Shown piece after piece: positions 29,398 to 37,115 of a DNA stretch of 37,115 nucleotides. The notes under the pieces were generated by a model. It did no database searches and was not told where the DNA came from. It worked only from the letters and a program-made list of their open reading frames with translations. The stretch comes from Vitrella brassicaformis (lineage: Eukaryota > Sar > Vitrellaceae). Made by a program: the position numbers and the translations under genes. The stretch is from NCBI GenBank assembly GCA_001179505.1, contig CDMY01000380.1, positions 48,787-85,901 of the forward strand, in the 5' to 3' direction. Each line of letters starts with the position of its first letter. The stretch's first letter is position 1.

Positions 29398-30836
29398 AGA
29401 GACTCACATGAGAGGGAGGAAGGGAGGGACAGAGAGATCGATACAGATGGGTTAAGTGGCATCGATGGATGGGTGCATGAGAGTTCGCTGCTGCCGGCTG
29501 TCTTGTTCGTATTTATGCATTCTTCACGGGAGGAAGTGACATGACAGGTCTAGCTGATGGTGCAGGGAGGACTCACTTCATACGATGTGTGTTAAGTAAG
29601 GTGTGTTTTATGTCATGCCTGTATGCGTGTGCGGGCACTGCCTGCGTCATGGTTGCCGCTGTTGCGTGGGGGCTGGAGAGCTCTCTCCGTTTTGCCGCTC
29701 GAGGAGGGAGCACCCATTTGTGCGCCATGGATATCCCTGGCCGGTCTTTCGTGCATCTTTATGTATGTACAGTCCTGATGCATATAGGCGCTGCGTGCTG
29801 CCTCTCTGGCGCAAGACGCACAAATGCATGACCACTCCTGCATAGATACTACCTTCCAACGTATCATCGATGCTTGTGAGCGATTCTATGGTGAGACCCA
29901 GCCGTTCATCCACCCATGAATGAATGAGTGAATGAATGAATGAGTGGATGAAGGTCTGAAGACTGCATCCAGCCCGTCCCCCACCCGGCACTCAACACTG
30001 AGTTGACTGCAACACTCAACACTGACTTTACTGCAGTCGAAATGATTCACGAACCATTCATGTCCACCACTCAAGCACGCAACATAGAATACGCCTCACT
30101 ATGTCTTTTCACTGTGGCCTCCAAGCCCCTCCTTCCCGTCAATGCTCTCCGCCGCGCTCCTCTCAGCATGCGGACTCAAGACCATGACGAACAGCAGGGC
30201 ATGGGTGAATGGCCGGATGAGGTTCAGCAGCACCGGAATATTCTGTAGTGACGCTGGATGGATGCGCGCAATGCCACCTGCATCATTTATGCACACACAC
30301 ATCCGCATGCCTGCATGTATGATGGACGGACGGATGGATGGTTGGTTTGCTTCTTCAACCAAGTGCCGCCGCGAGTGTGTGCCTTGCATGGATTCACACT
30401 CTTGCATGTCGTTTCGGCAAATACCATGCGCGAAGGCTTTCTCTTCAGCTCCTCAGGCCAGGACACCACGAATCGACCCACACGCACCCTCTGAATAACA
30501 AAAAATGCGGCCCCCGTGTGTACACAACGCGCCACCTCACCTGAAACGAGCAAACAAGCACAAATGTACGCGGCTGTGATGTGCTTTGTTCTCGAGAGCC
30601 GGTCTGAGACAGTTCCGATGTGATCTTTCACTACTATACTACACTTCGTTCACCACATCAGCCATGCACATGCGCGTGTCCCCTCGTCCGTCCATCGGTC
30701 GCTGCCTCACTCATCGCGTCGACACATAAACAGGCAGACCACCCACTCAATATTCATCTATCGGTCACCCACTCGACACACTCACGGCCACGTCATTTTT
30801 CAAACAGACAACCATTCACAGCGAAAAATTGTTGTT
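29398..30836. other. Convergent intergenic region, no gene seen
   Basis: This 1.4 kb lies between the 3' ends of the RNA-binding protein gene (+) and the PsbW-like gene (-). It contains a GAAT tetranucleotide run (29915-29945) and CATGCATG-type words. Several open frames of 80-118 codons exist on both strands, but none has recognisable motifs, splice logic or composition unlike background. Confidence 0.5.
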
Positions 30837-31304
30837 TCAGTAGTTCCTGCGGTCGTATTCGGAGAAGAAGTCGCCCTCGTTATCGGGGTTCTCCTTGCTC
30901 CAGTTGATGAACAGGATGCCCAGCGACAAGGGAATGGCCGTTATCGCCAGCAGCTGCAGCGGACTGTCCACACCCAGAGGCTGAAGCCACGAAACACACA
31001 CAGGGCAAATCCAGCCCAGCAAATCCCTGTGTCCATTCTCGTGTGCTCTTGTTATGTGTACCTCTCCAGTGCCCTCCGTTGCGAGAGCGGCGAGCGGGGC
31101 AAGCAGTGGTGACACAGCGAGAGCAGCTCCGAGGTTTTTGGAGAGCTTGTCGGTCTCGGCTGACATTCTCAGCGGCGATGGAGCCTGACGCCGTGCTCGA
31201 AGCAAGAGCGGGTTAGTCGGGACGTAAGCTGCTGAATCCATGGCTTCTGCCAGCTGCGCCACGAGGCACATGGCACACAGCAGGGTGGCGACGACGGACT
31301 TCAT
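30837..31304 (-). CDS. PsbW-like plastid thylakoid protein with tripartite leader
   Basis: Two exons, 31304-31062 and 30980-30837, join in phase 0, giving 128 residues. The start gives a signal peptide, MKSVVATLLCAMCLVAQLAEA (split about residue 21), then a basic, Ser/Pro/Arg-rich transit segment (22-56). A hydrophobic Ala-rich thylakoid signal ends SPLLAPLAALA before TEGTGEPLGVDSP. The mature part (76-128) has one membrane span (LLAITAIPLSLGILFI) and an acidic end, EGDFFSEYDRRNY. TEGTG-x-x-LG before one span and an acidic tail resembles PsbW of photosystem II; this is inference from pattern. It implies a plastid bounded by more than two membranes. The frame is also open upstream of 31304, but that part does not look like a leader. 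Confidence 0.7.
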   Translation of the reverse strand: MKSVVATLLCAMCLVAQLAEAMDSAAYVPTNPLLLRARRQAPSPLRMSAETDKLSKNLGAALAVSPLLAPLAALATEGTGEVHITRAHENGHRDLLGWICPVCVSWLQPLGVDSPLQLLAITAIPLSLGILFINWSKENPDNEGDFFSEYDRRNY

Positions 31305-31489
31305 CTCTGATGGCTCCAAGGGACTCACACCTAGGGTGTTCAAAGCCCGCCAATGGCAAGAAACCCTCGAAAATTCGACCGTTGGCGGTTTCACGCGGAG
31401 ATGACACTACCCCGACACGCCATCGGACCAACAAGTGCTCTCTTTTGCCATCTGTCTGTCCGCCAGTGCCAGTGTAGGGAGGGGTAAAC

Positions 31490-31593
31490 AGGCCGTGTGC
31501 ATGCTTTGCATGTACATGCTGCTAGTTTAGTGCGTGCGACGACAGGATCCCTCCAGGGTTAGTCTCGTAAAAAACAGTAACCAACCAACCAAC
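31490..31593 (+). repeat. Interspersed AACC-tailed repeat, copy 3
   Basis: Third copy, same orientation, more diverged and with deletions (GATCCCTCCAGGGTTAGTC). It ends GTAACCAACCAACC and lies about 190 bp upstream of the PsbW-like start codon on the opposite strand. Confidence 0.82.
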
Positions 31594-31660
31594 GTGTGTC
31601 TGTGCCCCATCGTCCGTGCGTGATACCCCCTGGACACGTAACGGTGTGCATGTCTGTTCT

Positions 31661-32010
31661 TTAGAAAGTGTGCGGCGGGCAAGCGCCTGAAATGAAAAAA
31701 TGCGGTGGAGGCGGCGAAGATTGAAAACGTGCAGTGGGAGACAGCGAGACATTTGAAAAGATGCGGTGCAGAGACAGGTAGATGAAAAAGTACAGGATGT
31801 TCAGACACTTTTTCAAGCTCCAGCACACTGTGTGCTCCTTAGGATGCCCTTGAGAGCTGCCTCGAGAATGAAAATGTGCGGTCTTGTCGAGGAAATAGGA
31901 TGAAAAATTGCGTTGGGCGACCAAACGAATGAAAATGTTTGGTAAGACCGCCGAGAATGAATTTGTGCGGTGGAGAGGGGCGACGGTGAGAAAGTGCAGT
32001 TTGAAACTGT
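31661..32010. repeat. Degenerate ~30-bp repeat cluster with core TGAAAAxxTGCGGTG
   Basis: About ten units are spaced near 30 bp, each with a TGAAAA or TGAGAAA core followed by GTGCGG, ATGCGG or a variant (31690, 31720, 31752, 31780, 31868, 31900, 31928, 31957, 31989). An unrelated stretch interrupts at 31800-31860. Units are too divergent for a CRISPR array. Function unknown. Confidence 0.7.
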
Positions 32011-32544
32011 TGCGTGTCAAGGGGGTAGTGCGTGATCAGTTCTGGTGTGATCAGTTCCGGTGTGAAAAGCTGACTAGCTCCGGCAGGAAGGGTCTCACCC
32101 CATCGCTGCGCGACAAGCGATCAGTCTTCTCACCCAGCGGCTGAGCTACCTGCGTAAGTGGGACCACTTGCGAATGAATGAACTATGCACAAAACGGCAT
32201 CATTCATTCATTCATTCATCACCCCTCCTTCTCTCTACCAATAGCTACTATCTACACCGTGGCCGGCGCCTCCCAACTGCAGCAACACATGTCAGAGAAC
32301 GAGATCATGCATGATTGGAGGTCTAATGTGCCGTGCATGCATGATTCGTACCGCTGCCGTGGGGGGTCTTCCCGTCACTCTCCCGGAGGGAGCACTGGCT
32401 GCTATGGAGGGACCATGTGTGTCATGCTGATTGTAGTAAGCGATGTATTGACATGGAACGACTGACATGAGGGTGGCGTGCCATGGTCATAACATCAAAT
32501 GATAGGTGGGTAAGAAAGTCAGGAAGGAGGTACGCATTATCTTG
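32011..32544. other. Intergenic region downstream of the 5-phosphatase gene
   Basis: It contains short duplicated words (GTGATCAGTTC near 32030-32060), an inverted pair of GAATGAATGA and TCATTCATTC (32172-32220), and a possible final exon or 3' UTR of the 5-phosphatase gene toward 32544. No independent gene was seen. Confidence 0.45.
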
Positions 32545-35500
32545 CTCATAGACACGCACAACTTATCTTTCTTTGTCTAGCTAGTAGAGAGAAGTACTGT
32601 ACGGCTCAGACTCATCGCGAAGACGGCCTTGTTGCGAACCCGCACGACTTGGACGGCTCAACATATCGAGACACGACAATAAGCAATCACCAAGTCCATC
32701 ACTTACTGATGTAATGAAGCAAAAAAGGGTGCGAGAGATACGCTGGAGAGTCCCACATAAGAAAGCGAGCAAGCCACTCTACAAGCGCTGCAACGAAAGG
32801 ACGACCTATCTCGCTGCCTTTGCTCAGGCCATCGTTATGCCCTCCCTGCTCTTGCTCTGAGTCGGGCATCAGAGACGTCTCCTGTATCCTTGAGGGTGGA
32901 AGATCAACTAGCCATTTCATCAGCGACAAGATCGATATGAAGGAGTTTCGCTGAAGTGGACAAAGGGCGGCAAACATGAAAGACCGCGAGTGAGCTTCGT
33001 GGGTATGCGGCGGTGCACCTGAGGTGTTGGCAGGCTGAGCAGCGCCGCCCTGCAGACGAGATGAGAGCCCCCATCGTCAAGATCCGTCACGAACTCACGA
33101 CTGACCAAGGGTGAGGGGAGACTGAAACCCCAACGCTCTATCACCTACAAACAACACGACCGCACAGCGGACATATGAACGTATTGAGTGTCAGCTGCCT
33201 CACCTTCAGAGTTGCGGCGACAGTCACAGGTGGATCGAGGCTTCCGAGCGCCCTCCCCTCGTCCGTCGCTATGCGTATCCTTTCCATCTCATCAGCCAAC
33301 CTATCACACACTGGATCGGACGCCGTGTTCGTGGCCCCCATGAGGAAGTCAGATAAATCAAACGATGGATGTGCACTGCCGCTCATTTCTCCATCGAGCT
33401 GCCGGCGGCGGATAGTCTCGTAAACGAAGGACATCAGCCACCAAAGCTCCTGCAGAGACGAGAAGGAATGCCAGGCAAATTTCGAGTCAGTCTTCTTTCA
33501 CCGACCTACTTTTGGCATCGGGTGCGGCGATCCGCCTTTGGCTTTTCGACTCTCATGCAGTGTTCCTGCTGGTGCGTCAGCTGCTGTCAAGTCTGCCAAT
33601 GGTAAACAGGCAGATATATGTTTTCGTCTCAAGTGCCGGAGTCTGCCTTCTCACCTCCTAGTTGTGTCAAATCTGGGTGTGACGATGTGGCGCCTTCGGC
33701 CGATGATATCGGATGGGCCTTGAGCTCCAGAAGATCCGGGACACCTAGACCATAAATCGATGGCAGAATTGCGGCGGAGACCGGAAGATAGTAGTCCCGG
33801 CCGCTGTCCAACATGCGGAACACCAATGTCGTCTCACCCTGCACTGACAGTACAAACAGAAGTATCGATACTGTATGTCTGTGCCTGCTGACCTCTTTAG
33901 GCTTGCTGATTCCTTCACCGATGCAAACAGTCAGTGTGACGTTTAGTCGACTGTTCCCCATGACAACTCCTTCAGCTGGTATCGCATGGATCCACCTGAA
34001 CCGGAAGTCATGATACTGAGATGATTTATCTGCTGCTAAAGTCACCTTTGCAGGGCCATGGATCTCTCCCTCACTTCCGCACTCCCGAATGACCCTTTGC
34101 CCTCCATGTCAGGTGCACAGGGAGGTGGGGGTAGTGACAATGACGAGTTCGCCAAGGCCCAGGTAACGCTGGGACAAGGAGACTCGGTCGTCGACGCCAT
34201 CTCTTCGGGCACTCCGACATTGTTGGGAGTTGTGGTTGCCGGAAGCAAGTGATGCAGGTGGAAGGGCGAGTTGGCTGTGGGTGTCTTGTCCTGGATCCGG
34301 GAGGAACGGTGGAGAGGTAGAAGCCGCTCGGGTGAATCCGCCAGTGCAAGGATGGTGAAGGCCGATGGGAGGGGCCTGGGGTTGTGCAGTGTGATGGTTT
34401 GAGATAGGCAATGGAAGGGGCGGACAGGCGGGAGAGCAATGCTGCAGGGATCGAGGCTCAGGAGAGAGGTGTGCTCGAAGGGCTCAGCCTGATAGACAAG
34501 CAAAGACATGATGAATGGCACCAGCTCATGGGGTGGTTGTCCCGCTTGCGTCCCTGTTGTCCTCTGCTGAGGGCCTCAAGCCTACCTGCAGTGCTTCGAG
34601 CAGCGTGTTGTACAGTTGCCACAGACGAGGGCGATCCAGCGTCGACGAACGAAGGAGGTAGCTCGCATACACAGGCCTGGCAAATGTGTCAGCAAGCACT
34701 GCCTCAGACAGAACCACGTGTGCTCTCTCTTCTTTCAGCACTGCCTCACCGATGGTCCGATTGTTTGACATCTTTGATGGTTCCGTATTCCAGCCCCTTC
34801 ATTCCTCCCTTTCCCCCCTCGTGCCGCACCAGCACCCTGTCGCACCAGGCTGGACACCTTATCTTCCCCGGACGCATGTCGAAGTAGTTGCCCCACTCTT
34901 CATACTTGTATGTCGGAGGGAACCGCAACTGCATCTCTTCGAATCCATCCAATGGCCCGCCCCTTCCCTGTTTTTTGGCCCGTATCAACTCATCGTACTG
35001 CCATAGGGACTCCCATGCATGGGGCTCGACGACCCACAAGTCCAGGGGCGCAGGATCGGACCCAGTGAGTGGCGATGTTGCAGACGGGAAGGGGGAAAGG
35101 ACTCCAGAGGGCGGTTGGGAAGGAGAGCCCTGCCGAAGGTGAGTGGACTGAATGGCTCTCAATGCTTCCAACGGCTCGAGTGGGCGGGAGGAAGCTGCCT
35201 CTTGGCCGTCATCCAAGGGACAGCCGTCACTCAAACGAAAGTTAAGGTCACCCATAAACACCACAATGTCGTGCTGAAGGCGCAAGACAGGATGCACAAC
35301 ACACTCTGCCTGTCTTCGAGTGAGTTTGTCATCACCTCCAATAGCTTCCATGTGCGCGGCTCTCCACTTGGTTCACTCACAATAAACTGAAGCCGATTTG
35401 CGATGGTGCTGATTTGCTGAAGGCGCCATATTTCCTCTTCCCTGCCAGTGCCAGACGCAAGATGGGCGTCTACGATGCACACAGACGTGTCGTGAAGGGT

Positions 35501-36304
35501 CAGACGAACACCAACAGCTCCTGACAGCAGGGGACAGGGAGAGACTGGGGAGCCCTCTGGCCCGTTACGCTTTTGTCTGTTTGCCTTACCTTTGTTCCCG
35601 CCCGCTCCAAGAAGCCCCACGCCCACGCACGCGTCACTCACGTGACCGACGGTTTTGTCCGACATGAGGCGCCGGCGGGCAAACACGAGCAACAGGAGGC
35701 CGACCAGCCGTTTGCTCCTGACTAGCACAAGTTCATTGTGTGTGTCGATGGGGCTCGCATGGCTGGAACTGGCGAGACTTTCGACGACCCATTGAGTCCA
35801 GGCCTGGATGAAAGGCAAAGCAGAGTCAACACGCAGGATGGGGACGTCTTTCGTGTGACCTGTTCGTACTCGTCCACGTCGACGAGCATGTTTAGGGCAT
35901 TCAACTCGCAGATCTCCTGCAGACTGAACGAAACGAATGATAACATACTGCCCTGCCCAGGCTGCACGAGATCTCTGTCAAGGGTGTCAAGCTGCTCACC
36001 CGACGACCACTATGTCTGCAGCAGGGTCCACATCTTCAATGCGAAATGCGCTGTGACTCTGAGCACGAGCACGCACAAACATCAGTCGTGCAACCGGTCA
36101 TCATCCCCTAGACTTTCGCACCTTTGGCATCGCGGCTCCAGCATTGTAGGTCAGCGCCAGCAGCCGATAGTGGAGTGACGTTGTGAACTCGGCTGCCTTG
36201 GTTTGCAGGGCTTGCTTCAAGATGCGCACTCTGCCGGCTGGAAGGGAGGAGGGGATGGTAATGGGCATAAGCGGAAAGCTCTCTACTGCGTCCTGTTTCT
36301 GCAT
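32545..36304 (-). CDS. OCRL/INPP5B-type inositol polyphosphate 5-phosphatase with ASH and RhoGAP-like regions
   Basis: Removes the 5-phosphate of phosphoinositides such as PI(4,5)P2 at membranes. Exons: 36304-36122, 36058-36000, 35923-35860, 35803-35590, 35520-35381, 35273-34750, 34676-34586, 34488-34075, 34015-33893, 33838-33655, 33592-33510, 33449-33204, 33144-33019, 32950-32707, about 900 residues; OCRL has 901. The phosphatase shows LTYNAGA, GLQEI, GNKGAVGVRL, DAHLASG, GDLNFRL (228-234), PAWCDRV (361-367) and SDHRPVYASYLL (392 on). An ASH-like region (about 426-650) ends YYLPVSAAILPSIYGLGVPDLL. The RhoGAP-like part has MPKELWWLMSF, VAATLK and RNSFISILSLMKWL. The last exon is uncertain: the frame ends at 32699 if unspliced, or at 32545 through the GTAAGT donor at 32706. 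Confidence 0.9.
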
Positions 36305-36312
36305 GGCGCCAT
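36283..36312 (-). other. Overlapping uORF at the 5-phosphatase start
   Basis: An ATG at 36312, eight bases upstream of the main ATG at 36304 and out of frame, opens nine codons and stops at TAG (36283-36285), overlapping the main frame. If the leader is scanned in order, the uORF would reduce main-frame initiation. Confidence 0.6.
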
Positions 36313-36317
36313 TCTTC

Positions 36318-36340
36318 TAGGGTTTAGGGTTTAGGGTTTA
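36318..36340 (-). promoter_or_regulatory. Telo-box: three AAACCCTA-type repeats before the 5-phosphatase start
   Basis: On the coding strand the motif AAACCCT occurs three times in tandem, ending 14 bases before the main ATG. It is the plant-type telomere repeat. In plants such internal telo-boxes lie near transcription starts and act as regulatory elements; the same role here is inference. Confidence 0.6.
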
Positions 36341-37115
36341 GTCAGCCAGCCAAAGACGCCATGACAGCCCATCACTTTGTCTGACATTATTTATTTAATA
36401 TCAGTCAATCAGTCAACAACTAATCGTCATCTGTGGGTCTGTCCAACATGAAACACCCCAACATGCAACCCGGACACGCAACACGCAACACGCAGCACGC
36501 AGAGGGCAGATGCAGCAAACGGTGGATATGCAATGCGCTGCGGGATCGGGCTTAGGGAACTCCGTGAATTCAGGCCAGCAGCTGTGCTGCCTGAGGCTTC
36601 TGCCTGTCCCGTCGCTTCTGACACCGCCGGCGTCCGCGGCGGCAGCGTCCGGGGAGGCAGGAGAAGGGAAGTGACAAGCGACGTCAGGAATCACAGTCTT
36701 TGAATACATACAAGTCAGAAAATTTTTGAGGATGTGATATTCAAGTCAATGGGACCCCACGCGAATGCGTGTCGTCGAACTGTTACGAGGGGGGAGGGGC
36801 CCCCGAGTAATGGGAGGCGATCGGCCAGACGGAGAGCATACGAAAATGGCGGGCAACAAATATCCGCATGTTTTTCGAGAGTGATTTCTGCTTGCCTCGA
36901 GGTAGGGTGAGGTTGAGTACGTATTTTAGAAAGGCTGGACAAGAGGAGACGGCAGAGGTTTCGGCAGAATTCACGTGTGGTGCACGGAAAACTGGCTTTG
37001 TTCCAAGTTTATCGTTCTGTTTGCTGAGTGCATGCGGCGACCGCTGAGGAACAGGAAGGCTGCAATTACAAAGGCTTCGACGAGAGGAGCAATGCAATTC
37101 CCCCCCCCCCCCCCC
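36341..37115. other. Upstream flank of the 5-phosphatase gene and contig end
   Basis: No supported exon. 36460-36510 carries CAACACGCAACACGCAGCACG repeats. 36750-36775 has a small palindrome, CACGCGAATGCGTG. A minus-strand open frame (37097-36783) has no recognisable motif. The sequence stops in a run of 16 C (37100-37115), which looks like a sequencing or assembly stop, not a biological end. Confidence 0.6.

Noticed and set aside
31661-32010. CRISPR array
   Set aside because: Units are degenerate, spacers are not distinct, there are no cas genes and the context is eukaryotic.
36318-36340. Chromosome end (telomere)
   Set aside because: Only three TTTAGGG-type repeats occur, internal, next to a start codon, with 775 bp of ordinary sequence beyond.

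Overview
This looks like a nuclear contig from a photosynthetic alveolate, most likely a chromerid such as Vitrella. That is inference. The support is: dense small introns (mostly 50-120 bp) in every gene, an AP2-domain gene of alveolate type, a small photosystem protein with a signal peptide plus transit peptide plus thylakoid leader (a complex plastid), and plant-type telomere-like repeats (TTTAGGG). Exon chains below were joined by eye from reading-frame phase, splice sites and family motifs. No alignment or RNA evidence was available.

Layout. 1-1069: 225-bp tandem repeats next to the 3' end of an AP2-domain gene (-). 2789-3764: a secreted Cys/Trp-rich protein (-), five exons. 4343-6512: GDP-mannose pyrophosphorylase (GMPPB type, +), 13 exons. 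6513-8388: convergent intergenic low-complexity DNA. 8389-9464: a SUMO-like-domain protein (-). It is divergent from 9674-18650, a 32-exon, about 2,005-residue CHD remodeller (+) with a bromodomain between its two chromodomains. 20780-22227: a signal-peptide alpha/beta hydrolase (-), seven exons. 22254-24548: short repeats and a 300-bp N gap flanked by poly-G. 24549-26498: a 13-exon radical-SAM rRNA methyltransferase that resembles bacterial Cfr more than RlmN (-). 26499-27899: an interspersed repeat family and an introner-like intron copy. 27900-29397: a two-RRM RNA-binding protein (+), eight exons. 30837-31304: a PsbW-like plastid protein (-). 31661-32010: a degenerate ~30-bp repeat cluster. 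32545-36304: an OCRL/INPP5B-type inositol 5-phosphatase with ASH and RhoGAP-like regions (-), with a telo-box and uORF at its start. The contig ends in poly-C at 37115.

The genes do not form a pathway; this is an ordinary mixed eukaryotic neighbourhood. The most unusual points are the Cfr-like gene, the chromo-bromo-chromo-SNF2 architecture, three GC-AG introns sharing the donor GCACGC, and a Cfr-gene intron with a diverged copy 1.5 kb away in the opposite orientation.
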